A stretch of DNA of 56,488 nucleotides from Falsiroseomonas oryziterrae (GTDB lineage Bacteria > Pseudomonadota > Alphaproteobacteria > Acetobacterales > Acetobacteraceae), in contig NZ_JAKJIB010000003.1 in assembly GCF_021864505.1 (NCBI RefSeq), forward strand, positions 1 to 56,488, in the 5' to 3' direction. The translations under genes and the position numbers were made by a program. The first letter of the stretch is position 1; the number at the start of each line of letters is the position of its first letter. The notes under the pieces are model-generated. The model ran no database searches. It was not told the DNA's origin and saw nothing but the letters and a program-made list of their open reading frames with translations. This document shows positions 44,270 through 53,305 of this stretch, in pieces.

Positions 44270-45523
44270 ATGCGGGCGAGCGGCATGGTGCGGCCGGGGT
44301 TTCGGGCCGCGTCGGATCTGACCGTGCTGCGCCTTGGTCTCCTCGTCCTGGCGCTGGTCCTGGCGGGCTGCGCCAGCATCGTCCGCTTGCCGCCGCCGCC
44401 GCCCATGGAGGTGGAGGGCCTCCGCATTCTCGACGTGCCTGACGCGCGCTTCTGGGGGGATGGCGATCCGGCGCCGCTCAGGCGCTACCTGGCGCAGGTG
44501 CTGGAACGACGGGAGGAGGACGCTCCCCGGCCTGGCGGGGCCCGCCTGCCCCCCACCCATTTCCTCGCACTCTCGGGCGGCGCCGACGACGGTGCGTTCG
44601 GCGCGGGCATTCTGGCAGGTTGGACCGAATCCGGGACGCGGCCGAGCTTCAGCCTGGTGACCGGCATCTCGGCCGGCGCGCTGATCGCGCCCTTTGCCTT
44701 CCTCGGTCCCGCCTATGACGACCGCCTGCGCGAGTTGTTCACCGAGATTGCGCCCGCGGACGTGCTGCGCCTCGGAAGGATCGCAGTCGCCCTGCTGTTC
44801 CGCGAGGCGATCGCGGATACGAGCCCCCTGGCCCAGCTGATCGGCCGCCATGCGGATGAGGCGATGCTGGCCGCCATCGCCGCCGAGCACGCCCGCGGGC
44901 GCCTGCTGCTGATCGGGACGGTGAACCTCGACGTCGGCCGCCCGGTCATCTGGAATATCGGCGCTATCGCCTCGAGCGGGCACCCGCGTGCACTGGAGCT
45001 GTTCCGCAGTATCCTGCTGGCCTCAGCCTCCATCCCTGGCGCCTTCCCGCCCGTGCTCATCGAGGTCGAGCATGGCGGCCGGCGCTTCGAGGAGATGCAT
45101 GTGGATGGCGGAGCCGCCATGCAGGTCTTCCTGTATCCGCAGGGTCTGGTGCCGCGCGAGGCATGGGCGCGGGCGGGCCTGGTGCGGGAGCGGACGGCTT
45201 GGGTGATCCGCAACGGACGGATCGACGTCGTTGCGGCGGACGGACCGCGAGGCATCTTCAGCATCGCCACACGCTCTGCGCGGACATTGCTGCATTTCTC
45301 CGGCGTCAACGACGTCAACGCCATCTATCTCACCGCGCTGCGCGACGGGGTGGCGTTCCGCCTGCAGGCGATCGGCGGCGACTTCCAGGCCCCCCGCCCT
45401 GAACCCTTCGATACGAGCTACATGCAGGCGCTCTTCGAACACGGCCGGGCGCGCGGCCGCGACCCCGGCAGCTGGCGGAATGCGCCGCCGCCGGTCACGC
45501 TGCTTGCGCCGGCCCCGCCATGA
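44270..45523 (+). CDS. patatin-like phospholipase, lipoprotein type
   Basis: The product has 417 residues. A hydrophobic stretch ends in lipobox LVLAGC (Cys34), predicting membrane anchoring. The patatin set is visible: LALSGGADDGAFGAGIL (oxyanion loop), nucleophile Ser in VTGISAGALIAPF, and the dyad Asp in MHVDGGAAMQVFL. It differs from the soluble patatin at 36667 in length and targeting. The ATG at 44270 follows a G-run; 44237 and 44285 are in-frame alternatives. Divergent from the second AraC regulator. Confidence 0.85.
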   Translation: MRASGMVRPGFRAASDLTVLRLGLLVLALVLAGCASIVRLPPPPPMEVEGLRILDVPDARFWGDGDPAPLRRYLAQVLERREEDAPRPGGARLPPTHFLALSGGADDGAFGAGILAGWTESGTRPSFSLVTGISAGALIAPFAFLGPAYDDRLRELFTEIAPADVLRLGRIAVALLFREAIADTSPLAQLIGRHADEAMLAAIAAEHARGRLLLIGTVNLDVGRPVIWNIGAIASSGHPRALELFRSILLASASIPGAFPPVLIEVEHGGRRFEEMHVDGGAAMQVFLYPQGLVPREAWARAGLVRERTAWVIRNGRIDVVAADGPRGIFSIATRSARTLLHFSGVNDVNAIYLTALRDGVAFRLQAIGGDFQAPRPEPFDTSYMQALFEHGRARGRDPGSWRNAPPPVTLLAPAPP

Positions 45524-45694
45524 CGGGGCGACCGGCGCCGGCCGCTGCCCGATCGCCGGCGGGACGGACAGATTGCACAAGGCTGGGACGCGTCGCGGAT
45601 CACCAGAGCGCGGCCGGGGCTACTCTACGGCCGGAGCAGAGGGCGAGGCCGAGCACACGGCGCCCTGGCGGCCGGAACATTGAGGCGGGATCCC

Positions 45695-47077
45695 ATGAGC
45701 GATCTTGATCGGGTGCTCGAACGCGTCGACAGGGACCTCGACGCGGCCATCCAGCGCCTGTTCGATGTCCTCCGCATCAAGTCCATCTCGACCGACCCTG
45801 CCTTCGCGAAGGACTGTGCCGCGAATGCGGAATGGCATGCGGCCGACCTGCGCTCGATCGGGTTCGAGGCCGCCGCGAGACCTACGCCGGGGCATCCGAT
45901 CGTCGTCGCGCATGACCGCAGCGCGGCGGGGCCCTCGGCGCTGTTCTATGGCCATTACGACGTCCAGCCTGTCGATCCGCTCGAGCTCTGGGATCGCGAT
46001 CCCTTCGACCCCGTCATCGAGGCGATGCCGGACGGCACCAAGGTGATCCGAGGCCGCGGCAGCGCCGACGACAAGGGGCAGCTGATGGCCTTCGTGGAGG
46101 CCTGCCGGGCCTGGAAGGCGGTCACAGGCAGGCTGCCCATCCCGGTCAGCATCCTGCTGGAAGGCGAGGAGGAGAGTGGCGGCCCGAGCCTGCCTGGCTT
46201 CCTCGAGGCGAACAGCAAGGAGCTGAAGGCGGAAATCGGGCTGATCTGCGACACCAACATGTGGGATCCGCGGACACCGGCGATCGTCACCATGCTGCGC
46301 GGCCTGTGCGGCGAGGAGGTGATCATCCATGCCGCCGACCGCGACCTGCATTCCGGCTTCTACGGCATGGCCGCGGCCAACCCGAACCGCATCCTGGCGA
46401 AGATCCTTGCCGACCTCTACGACGACCGGGGGCGCATCACGCTGGCCGGCTTCTACGACGGGGTGCCGGACCTGCCGGAGACCCTGCGCGAGCAGTGGAA
46501 GACACTCGGCTTCACCGCCGAGAAATTCCTCGGCGTCGTCGGCCTCTCGCTGCCGGCAGGCGAGCAGGGACGCGACGCGCTCGAGATGGTCTGGTCGCGC
46601 CCGAGCTGCGAGATCAACGGCATGGGCGGCGGCTACCAGGGCGACGGTTTCAAGACCGTCATTCCAGCCAAGGCTTCGGCGAAGGTGTCCTTCCGGCTGG
46701 TCTTCGACCAGGACCCGCACAAGGTCCGCGAAGCGTTCCGCGCGCATGTCCGCGCGCGTGTGCCAGCCGATTGCCGCGTCGAGTTCATCGAGCACGGCGC
46801 CGGTCGCGCCATCCGCTTCCCCGACGCTGACCCGGCCTTCGCAAAGGCGCGCCGGGCGCTTTCGGACGAATGGGGCAAGCCGGCCGTGTTCATCGGCTCC
46901 GGCGGTTCCATCCCGGTGACGCATCTGCTGAAGACAACACTCGGCATGGACGTGGTGCTGGCCGGCTTCGGGCTGGAGGATGACCGCATCCACAGCCCGA
47001 ACGAGAAGTACAACCTGCAGAGCTTCCACAAGGGCATCCGCTCCTGGGTCCGCATCCTGGAGGCGCTTTCCAAGTGA
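45695..47077 (+). CDS. M20-family metallopeptidase (dipeptidase/carboxypeptidase type)
   Basis: The product has 460 residues. Di-zinc site motifs are visible: FYGHYDVQPVDPLELW (His, Asp), GRGSADDKGQLMAFVEA (bridging Asp), LLEGEEESGGPSLPG (catalytic Glu pair), CDTNMWD and a late His in DRIHSPNEKYN. The dimerisation (lid) domain lies in the middle (HAADRDLHSGFYG). It cleaves dipeptides or N-acyl amino acids in the cytoplasm. The next gene is an AbgT transporter. In other bacteria AbgT works with M20 enzymes that split p-aminobenzoyl-glutamate, so a similar pairing is plausible. Confidence 0.9.
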   Translation: MSDLDRVLERVDRDLDAAIQRLFDVLRIKSISTDPAFAKDCAANAEWHAADLRSIGFEAAARPTPGHPIVVAHDRSAAGPSALFYGHYDVQPVDPLELWDRDPFDPVIEAMPDGTKVIRGRGSADDKGQLMAFVEACRAWKAVTGRLPIPVSILLEGEEESGGPSLPGFLEANSKELKAEIGLICDTNMWDPRTPAIVTMLRGLCGEEVIIHAADRDLHSGFYGMAAANPNRILAKILADLYDDRGRITLAGFYDGVPDLPETLREQWKTLGFTAEKFLGVVGLSLPAGEQGRDALEMVWSRPSCEINGMGGGYQGDGFKTVIPAKASAKVSFRLVFDQDPHKVREAFRAHVRARVPADCRVEFIEHGAGRAIRFPDADPAFAKARRALSDEWGKPAVFIGSGGSIPVTHLLKTTLGMDVVLAGFGLEDDRIHSPNEKYNLQSFHKGIRSWVRILEALSK

Positions 47078-48624
47078 CCGCGATGAGCCCCCCGCCGGCC
47101 CGCCCTGCGGAGCCGACCGTGATGCAGAGGATCCTCGACACCGTCGAGCGGATCGGCAACCGGGTGCCGCATCCGGTGATGATCTTCGTCTACCTGATCG
47201 GCCTTATCGTCGTGCTCTCTGCTGTCTTCGCCGCCTTCGGTGCGCAGGTCACGTTCCAGGCCTACAACGTCGCCACCGGCGAGATCGAGCCGACCACGGT
47301 CGCGGCACGAAGCCTGCTGACCATCGACGGCATCCGCTTCATGTTCACCGGCGTCGTTCCCAACTTCATGGGCTTCAACGCGGTGGGCGTGATCATCGTC
47401 GCGATGGTCGGCGTCGGCGTCGCCGAGGAAGCGGGCCTCGTGAAGGTGCTGATCCGCAAGCTCGTCATCGTGGCGCCTGCCCGGGCGCTGACCTACATCC
47501 TCACCTTCGTCGGCATCGTATCCTCCATCGCGGCCGACGCCGGGTACCTCGTGCTGATTCCGCTCGCCGCCGCGGCCTTCATCTCGGTCGGGCGGCATCC
47601 GTTGGCGGGGCTTGGCGTCGGCTTCGCCTCCGTCGCGGCCGCCTTCCTCGTCAACGTCATGATCACGCCGGTCGACGGGATCCTCACCGAGATCACCAAC
47701 GACGCCATCCGGCTCATCAACCCGTCGCTCACCATCGATCTCGCATCGAACGTCTGGTTCTCGATGGGATCCGTGGTGATGCTCACCGTGCTGATCGCGC
47801 TGGTCACCGAACGGATCATCGAGCCGCGCCTGGGCCCCTACACCGGCGACTACAAGGTGGCGGGCGAAAACGTGCTGTCCGAGGACGAGTACCGCGGCCT
47901 GCGCCTCGCGGGCTACGGCCTTCTCGGCGTGATCGCCTTCCTGTGCCTGCTGACGCTGCCGCCCGGCGCGCCGCTGCGCAACGCCGAGACGGGCGCGATC
48001 ATCGGCAATTCGCCCTTCATGACAAGCCTGATCGTGTCGATCGCGCTGATCTTTCTAGTCTGCGGCATCTGCTACGGACGCGGCGCGGGCACCTTGAAGA
48101 CGACCAACGAGGTGATGGGCGCCATCCAGAAGTCTATCGGCGGCCTCGCCGGTCTGATCCTGCTGCTGCTGGTCATCAGCCAGTTCATCGCCTTCTTCAA
48201 CTACACGAACATGGCGACGCTGGCCGCGGTCGGCATGGCTGACGTACTGACGAAGATGAGCCTGCCTCCGCTGGTCCTGCTGATGGGCTTCATCGTGGTG
48301 GTCTTCATACTCGACCTCGTGATCACGGCGGCGATCGCGAAGTGGGCCATCTTCGCGCCGGTCTTCGTGCCGCTGCTGATGCAGCTCGGCGTGGAGCCGG
48401 AAGTGGTGCTGGCTGCCTATCGCGTCGGCGACAGCCCGATGAACGCCATCACGCCGCTGAACGCCTATTTTGCGATGATCGTCACCTTCGCCATCAAGTA
48501 CCAGAAGGATGCCGGCGTCGGCACGGTCATCGCGCTGATGCTGCCGTATGTCGCGCTGATCTCCCTGGTCTGGATGGTGTTCTTCGCCGGCTGGTTCCTT
48601 CTCGGTCTGCCCTGGGGTCTCTAG
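47074..48624 (+). CDS. AbgT-family transporter
   Basis: The product has 516 residues with about 11-13 membrane segments and two re-entrant regions. Signature segments are [57 protein letters not shown] and [19 protein letters not shown]. The family imports p-aminobenzoyl-glutamate or exports sulfonamide-like compounds. The start is GTG at 47074, overlapping the peptidase stop; an ATG at 47083 is an alternative. Confidence 0.92.
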   Translation: MTAMSPPPARPAEPTVMQRILDTVERIGNRVPHPVMIFVYLIGLIVVLSAVFAAFGAQVTFQAYNVATGEIEPTTVAARSLLTIDGIRFMFTGVVPNFMGFNAVGVIIVAMVGVGVAEEAGLVKVLIRKLVIVAPARALTYILTFVGIVSSIAADAGYLVLIPLAAAAFISVGRHPLAGLGVGFASVAAAFLVNVMITPVDGILTEITNDAIRLINPSLTIDLASNVWFSMGSVVMLTVLIALVTERIIEPRLGPYTGDYKVAGENVLSEDEYRGLRLAGYGLLGVIAFLCLLTLPPGAPLRNAETGAIIGNSPFMTSLIVSIALIFLVCGICYGRGAGTLKTTNEVMGAIQKSIGGLAGLILLLLVISQFIAFFNYTNMATLAAVGMADVLTKMSLPPLVLLMGFIVVVFILDLVITAAIAKWAIFAPVFVPLLMQLGVEPEVVLAAYRVGDSPMNAITPLNAYFAMIVTFAIKYQKDAGVGTVIALMLPYVALISLVWMVFFAGWFLLGLPWGL

Positions 48625-48626
48625 CA

Positions 48627-50441
48627 ATGGGCGACATCGCCGTGATGGCGGCCATCATCCTGGCCGCCATCGTCCTCTTCGTCTGGAACCGGATCCCGGT
48701 GATCGTCGTGGCGATGGGGGTCGGCCTGTCGCTCTACGTCACCGGTCTCCTCACGCTGAACCAGGCGCTCTCCGGCTTCGGGGACCCGGCGGTGATGTTC
48801 ATCGCCACGCTGTTCGTGGTCAGCGCGGCGCTCGACCGCACCGGCGTGACGGCCTGGGCAGGGCAGATGCTGATCCGCGGCGCCGGGGAAGACAGCCGCG
48901 CGCGCCTGATGGGACTCATCGCGCTGCTGGCGGCGGTTCTGACGGCGCTGATCAGCCTGAACGGCGCCATCGCCGCGTTGTTGCCGGTCGTGGTGGTCAT
49001 GGCGTTGCGGCTGCGCCGCCAGCCATCGCAGCTCCTGATGCCGATGGTCTTCGCGGCCCATGCCGGCTCGCTGCTCGCGCTGACGGGGACGCCGGTGAAC
49101 GTGCTGGTGAGCGAGGCTGCGGCCGATGCCGGCTTCCGCGCCATCGGCTTCTTCGAGTTCACCATCGTAGGCGTGCCGCTGGTGCTTGGCGTGATCGCCA
49201 TCAGCATCCTGCTTGGCGAGAGGCTGCTGCCCCACCGCGCGGGCGAGACGATGAGCGCGGATTTCAGTCGCCACGCCACGACGCTGGTCGAGCAGTACGG
49301 GCTCAAGCAAGGACTTTTCCGCCTCCGTCTCCGCGCCAGCTCGCCCCTGGTGGGCCAGCCGCCCTCCGCGCTCGAGGTCCATGACTGGGAGGGCCTTCGC
49401 CTTGTCGCGATCCATGACGGCGAGACCGGCGAGCGGCTGAAGCGGGATGCGATGCAGGAAGGCGACTTCCTGCTGGTCTCCGGCCAGGGCGAGGAAGCCG
49501 CGCGGCTTGCGTCGGCGCAGCATCTGGCTTTCCGGCTCGAGAACAGCGACGAGGACCTGCGCGACAGCCTGTTCAATCGCAGCTCCGGCCTGGCCGAGGT
49601 GATGATCCCGCCGCGCTCGGCGATGATCGGCCAGACGGCCTACCAGGGGATGGTCACGGACAGTGGCGACCTCGTCGTCATCGCGATCCAGCGCGGCGGC
49701 AGCGATGTCGGCGTCGAGCCGGTCCAGTTGCAGGCGGGCGACACGATGCTGCTGCAGGGCAGCTGGAAGGCGCTCGACGTCCGGCTCGCCGATCCGCAAG
49801 TGCTGGTGGTGAACTCGCCCGACCTGGTGCGCCGCCAAGCCGTGCCGCTGGGCGCCGGCGCCTGGACCGCCATCGGCGTGCTCGCCGCCATGGTGTTCTT
49901 CCTGGCGACCGGCCTGGTCCCGGCCGCGGTCGCCGGCATGCTCAGCTGCTTCGCCCTGGTGCTGTTGCGCGTGGTGACGATCGACCAGGCCTACCGCGCA
50001 GTGGACTGGACCACGGTCATCCTGGTCGCGGCGATGATGCCGCTCTCGACCGCGATGGTGCAGACTGGCGCGGCCGACATGATGGCAGACGGCCTCGTCG
50101 CCATGGCCGCGGGCGGCAGCCCCTATATCCTGCTCGCGGGTGTCTTCCTTCTCACGGCCGTCCTCGGCCAGCTGATCAGCAACACGGCCACGGCACTCAT
50201 CATCATCCCGGTCGGTGTCGCCGCGGCGACCACCATGGGCGTCTCGCCGCTGCCGGTGCTGATGACCATCGCGGTCGCAGCTGCGGCATCCTTCCTCACG
50301 CCGATCGCGACGCCGACCAACCTGATGGTCATGCGCCCCGGCGGCTACGAATTCGGCGACTACTGGAAGTTCGGCCTGCCGATGATGCTGTGGTTCCTCC
50401 TGGTTGCGGTCTTCATCGTGCCGCTCGTCTGGCGCTTCTGA
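48627..50441 (+). CDS. SLC13/DASS-like transporter with central TrkA-C domains
   Basis: The product has 604 residues. Hydrophobic halves flank two cytosolic RCK_C/TrkA-C domains (about residues 205-390; [24 protein letters not shown]-like turn [18 protein letters not shown]). Substrate-site motifs [14 protein letters not shown] and [18 protein letters not shown] mark the Na+/anion symporter fold (sulfate, di-carboxylates). It starts two bases after the AbgT stop. A hairpin follows the stop. Its 3' side abuts the broken ureC. Confidence 0.9.
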   Translation: MGDIAVMAAIILAAIVLFVWNRIPVIVVAMGVGLSLYVTGLLTLNQALSGFGDPAVMFIATLFVVSAALDRTGVTAWAGQMLIRGAGEDSRARLMGLIALLAAVLTALISLNGAIAALLPVVVVMALRLRRQPSQLLMPMVFAAHAGSLLALTGTPVNVLVSEAAADAGFRAIGFFEFTIVGVPLVLGVIAISILLGERLLPHRAGETMSADFSRHATTLVEQYGLKQGLFRLRLRASSPLVGQPPSALEVHDWEGLRLVAIHDGETGERLKRDAMQEGDFLLVSGQGEEAARLASAQHLAFRLENSDEDLRDSLFNRSSGLAEVMIPPRSAMIGQTAYQGMVTDSGDLVVIAIQRGGSDVGVEPVQLQAGDTMLLQGSWKALDVRLADPQVLVVNSPDLVRRQAVPLGAGAWTAIGVLAAMVFFLATGLVPAAVAGMLSCFALVLLRVVTIDQAYRAVDWTTVILVAAMMPLSTAMVQTGAADMMADGLVAMAAGGSPYILLAGVFLLTAVLGQLISNTATALIIIPVGVAAATTMGVSPLPVLMTIAVAAAASFLTPIATPTNLMVMRPGGYEFGDYWKFGLPMMLWFLLVAVFIVPLVWRF

Positions 50442-50443
50442 CC

Positions 50444-50462
50444 GCCCGGCGACCTGCCGGGC
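50444..50462 (+). terminator. hairpin after the SLC13 gene
   Basis: GCCCGGC (50444-50450) and GCCGGGC (50456-50462) form a perfect 7-bp stem with a 5-base loop two bases after the SLC13 stop, ending the peptidase-transporter operon. No T-run follows. Confidence 0.5.
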
Positions 50463-50482
50463 TCGATCGCGGGCACCCGGTC

Positions 50483-50524
50483 TCAGACGGTGAGAAGGCG
50501 CCGGACTGCCGCCTCGTACAGCGA
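50483..50524 (-). pseudogene. orphan C-terminal tail of an unknown gene
   Basis: On the minus strand 13 codons read [13 protein letters not shown] and stop, looking like the natural end of a helical protein. Upstream in this frame the sequence immediately becomes the out-of-frame ureC piece. It may be the remaining end of a gene joined to ureC by a deletion. Family unknown; weak evidence. Confidence 0.3.
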
Positions 50525-50528
50525 GTGG

Positions 50529-50702
50529 CTCGGCCAAGGCCACGTCCTCGGGGATGCGCGGGTCGAGGTGATGGCAGACCATCAGCATGTCGAGATGCTC
50601 GTCCACCGTGTTCCGCGTGTAGGGCATAGTCGGGTTGGTGGAGGAGGGCAGGAACTTCGGCTCGCCCACCATGCGCAGGATGTCGGGCGCATCGCCGCCA
50701 CC
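50529..50702 (-). pseudogene. ureC: urease alpha subunit (ureC), inverted internal fragment
   Basis: 58 codons on the minus strand read as the conserved middle of UreC. They run from [20 protein letters not shown] through [19 protein letters not shown] to [16 protein letters not shown]. Functional UreC (about 570 residues) continues with SRIRRET; here the frame is lost at that point. The fragment faces opposite to the urease accessory genes and to the ureC tail at 50752, so it was inverted as well as truncated. The metal-ligand region upstream is gone. It cannot be functional. Confidence 0.85.
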
Positions 50703-50751
50703 GGCGCTAGGACATCGCCGGCGTGGTCCGGCATCTCGCACGGGATCGCGG

Positions 50752-50823
50752 GATGACGGCGAGTTGCTGATCTGCGAGCCGGCCGAGGTCCTGCCGCCGG
50801 CACAACGCTACTTCCTGTTCTGA
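50752..50823 (+). pseudogene. ureC: urease alpha subunit (ureC), C-terminal remnant
   Basis: 23 codons read [23 protein letters not shown] and stop, the characteristic UreC C-terminus (family: ...CEPAxVLPMAQRYFLF; Met is Pro here). No start or upstream UreC sequence remains on this strand. It lies eight bases before the ureE ATG, which is the normal ureC-ureE junction and fixes the original orientation of the locus. Confidence 0.85.
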
Positions 50824-50831
50824 GGCTGGCG

Positions 50832-51397
50832 ATGGAAGAGACGTCCCGCGCGCGACCGTCGTCCAAGCCGCCGGGTCCTGGCCGGAGGCAGAGGCCCGCG
50901 ACAGCGTCACGCTCGACTTCGACGAGCGCTTCCGTCGGCGGCGGTTCTACACCGGTGAAGCGGGTCTTGCCTTCCTGCTCGACCTGCCCGAGGCGCAGCT
51001 GCTGAGGGATGGCGACGGGCTGCAGCTCGCCAGCGGCGGCTTCGTGCGCGTCCGCGCTGCACACGAGCAGCTCCTGGAGCTCACGGCGGCCAACCCGCAG
51101 CACTTGCTCCGTCTCGCCTGGCATCTCGGCAACCGGCACTTGCCTGCCGAGATCGGGGCGGGCCGCATCCTGATCCGGCACGACCACGTCATCATGCAGA
51201 TGCTACAGGGCCTCGGGGCGGCCCTGCGGGACATAGAAGCGCCCTTCAATCCGGAAGGCGGCGCCTACGGAGAGCACGATCGCGTGCCGGGCCACCCGCA
51301 CGGGCACCATCACGACCGACACGACCACGATCATCACCACGACCACGACCACGATCACGGCCACGCGCATTGTGACCACGACCACCACCATCACTGA
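50832..51397 (+). pseudogene. ureE: urease accessory protein ureE, frameshifted
   Basis: From about 50849 the frame reads as UreE: RATVVQAAGSWPEAEARDSV, LDFDERFRRRRFYTGEAGLA, GNRHLPAEIGAGRILIRHDH (nickel-site His). It ends with a His/Asp-rich metal-binding tail ([19 protein letters not shown]). The natural ATG at 50832 (MEETSRA) is out of frame by two bases. The sequence has four CG units at 50847-50854; three would restore the frame. No other start exists in the UreE frame before a GTG at 51044. UreE delivers nickel to urease. Confidence 0.8.
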
Positions 51398-51407
51398 CGG
51401 CGCGGCG

Positions 51408-52042
51408 ATGGCGCGACTGCTGGCGTGGCTGTCGCTGGTCTACCCCGTCGGCGCCTTCAGCTACAGCCACGCGCTGGAAGCGGCGGTGGAGGAAGGCGCG
51501 GTGACGCAGCGCTGCGCGGCGCAGGCGCGGTCGATGCATCGCTGCTGGCGCTGGCGTGGCGCGCGGCGGATGCCGGCGACGATGTGGCACTGGACGAGGT
51601 GACCGATCTTGCCGCGGTGTGGCGCGGCAAGGCGGAGTTGTCGCTCGAGGCGACGCAGCCCGGGACCGCCTTTGCGCAGGTCACCAACGCCGCCTGGCCG
51701 GAGCCGCGCTTTGCCGCCTATGCCGCGCGCCATTCTGGCCGGCTGACGCATGCCGTCGCGGTCGGCGCCGCAGCCGCCTTCCACGGGCTGCCGCTCCGCG
51801 CATCGTGCCTGGCTTGGCTGACCGCCTTCGCCGCCAACATCGTCTCGGCCGGCGTGCGGCTGGTGCCGCTTGGGCAGACCGACGGGCAGATCGCGACCGC
51901 GGCGCTGCTGCCGGCGATTGAGGCCGCGACCGATGCCGCGCTCGCCGTCACGGACGCCGACAGCATCGGCGCGAGCGCGATCGCCATCGACCTCTCCTCC
52001 ATGCGTCACGAGACGCAATACACAAGGCTGTTCCGATCATGA
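51408..52042 (+). pseudogene. ureF: urease accessory protein ureF, internal deletion and frameshift
   Basis: The N-terminal part in one frame reads [20 protein letters not shown] then [12 protein letters not shown]. The rest lies in the next frame, from [20 protein letters not shown] through [20 protein letters not shown] to [14 protein letters not shown], the exact family C-terminus. About a dozen residues (the usual helix before GAGRxDA) are missing near 51510-51525, so a small deletion broke the frame. Translation from 51408 stops at 51602. UreF normally forms the activation complex with UreD and UreG; no ureD is present. Confidence 0.82.
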
Positions 52043-52652
52043 GCAACGGACCCTTCCGGGTGGGCGTCGGCGGCCCCGTCGGCAGCAGCAAGACCGCGCT
52101 GGTCGATCGCCTCTGCAAGTTCCTGCGCGACGGCAACGAGGTCGCAGCGATCAGACCAAGGAAGACGCGGAGTTCCTGACGCGCTCCGGTGTCCTGGATC
52201 CCGACCGAATCATGGGCGTGGAGACCGGGGGCTGTCCGCATACTGCGATCCGCGAGGACGCCTCGATCAATCTCGCTGCGGTGGCTGAGATGACGGCACG
52301 CCATCCGCAACTTGAGATCCTCTTCATCGATTCCGGCGGCGACAATCTGGCCGCGACCTTCAGCCCGGAGCTCGCGGACCTCACGATCTACGTCATCGAC
52401 GTCAGCGCCGGCGACAAGATCCCGCGCAAGGGCGGGGCGGGCATGACGCGCAGCGATCTGCTCGTGATCAACAAGACCGACCTCGCGCCGCTCGTCGGGG
52501 CGGATCTCGCCGTGATGGACCGGCACGCGCGGCGGATGCGCGGCACGCGACCATTCATGTTCACCAACCTGAAGGAGAACCGGGGCGCGGCGGAAATCGC
52601 AGCCTTCATCCTGCAATCGGGCGGGGTTGTCGCGCGTGGCAGGGCAGCGTGA
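52039..52652 (+). pseudogene. ureG: urease accessory GTPase ureG, deletion frameshift
   Basis: The start overlaps the ureF stop. The P-loop region reads [20 protein letters not shown]; the invariant GSGKT is GSSKT. After EVAAI the family continues T-N-D-I-Y-T-K-E-D. Here two bases replace the five T-N-D-I-Y codons (net loss of 13 bases), and translation stops at 52177-52179. The remaining UreG is intact in another frame: [70 protein letters not shown], up to GVVARGRAA. The lost segment lines the GTPase active site. Confidence 0.85.
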
Positions 52653-53224
52653 TGAAGCGAATCCGTCCTGCTCTCATCGAGATCTTCGCACCGCTCCCGG
52701 CTCTCGCGCATCCCGGCGGGCTTGACGCGCATGGCGTCGCGGCCGGCTGCCTCCACCCGCTCGGCGGCTGGGACCACACTGCCGCCTTGCTGGCGGTGGG
52801 GCTGTTCGCAGGTCTTTCGGGTGGCCGAGCACGGTGGCTTCTACCGGCGGGCTTTCTTGCAGGAATAGCCCTGGGCGGACTGCTCGGCGTTGGGCAGGTA
52901 CCGTTCCCGGCCATCGAGGCGGCGATCCTCGCATCGATCATCGTGCTGGGCTCGCTCGTCGCAAGCGCCGTGCCGATGGCGCTCGGTCTCGCCGTGCCGC
53001 TCGTCACGGGCTTCGGGCTCGTGCATGGGCATGCGCATGGGATGGAAGCTTCGACTGGCGGGCTCAGCTTCGTCGTCGGCTTCGTGTTCTCCACGCTTCG
53101 GCTGCATGCGACCGGCCTTCTGCTCGCGGCGACGCCGCACCGGTGCAGGGCCGTGCGGCTTGCGGGCGACGGCGGTGCGATGCTCGCAAGCGTGATGGCC
53201 GTTCTGGCGCTGATGCCCCTGTAG
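52652..53224 (+). CDS. ureJ: HupE/UreJ-family nickel permease
   Basis: The product has 190 residues, normal for the family, with no lesion. A short N-terminal hydrophobic stretch ends ALAHPGG (mature N-terminus begins with His). The metal motif HPLGGWDHTAALLAVGL and the second His cluster LVHGHAHGM are present, with about six membrane segments. The ATG overlaps the ureG stop. It would bring in nickel or cobalt for urease or hydrogenase. Here it is the only open frame left of the urease cluster. The signal region (RIRPALIEIFAPLPALA) is less hydrophobic than usual, perhaps early decay. Confidence 0.8.
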   Translation: MKRIRPALIEIFAPLPALAHPGGLDAHGVAAGCLHPLGGWDHTAALLAVGLFAGLSGGRARWLLPAGFLAGIALGGLLGVGQVPFPAIEAAILASIIVLGSLVASAVPMALGLAVPLVTGFGLVHGHAHGMEASTGGLSFVVGFVFSTLRLHATGLLLAATPHRCRAVRLAGDGGAMLASVMAVLALMPL

Positions 53225-53243
53225 AGCGCGTTCCACTCGCTCT
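53223..53243. repeat. hairpin AGAGCG...CGCTCT after the nickel permease gene
   Basis: A perfect 6-bp inverted repeat (AGAGCG at 53223-53228, CGCTCT at 53238-53243) with the loop CGTTCCACT overlaps the ureJ stop codon. It may be a terminator or a copy of a dispersed intergenic element; I saw no second copy in this window. Confidence 0.4.
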
Positions 53244-53305
53244 CGAACCACCAGACGGGGCGATGACCGCCGTAGCAGGGGACGATCGGTTCGGCGTGAT
53301 GCCTG

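Noticed and set aside
48621-50741. 706-codon minus-strand frame over the SLC13 gene
   Set aside because: Only its first 70 codons carry meaning (the ureC fragment); the rest is antisense of the transporter.
51290-51394. Repetitive CAC/GAC-rich DNA, looked like a tandem repeat or array
   Set aside because: It encodes the His/Asp tail of UreE; there are no spaced repeats, so it is no CRISPR or satellite.
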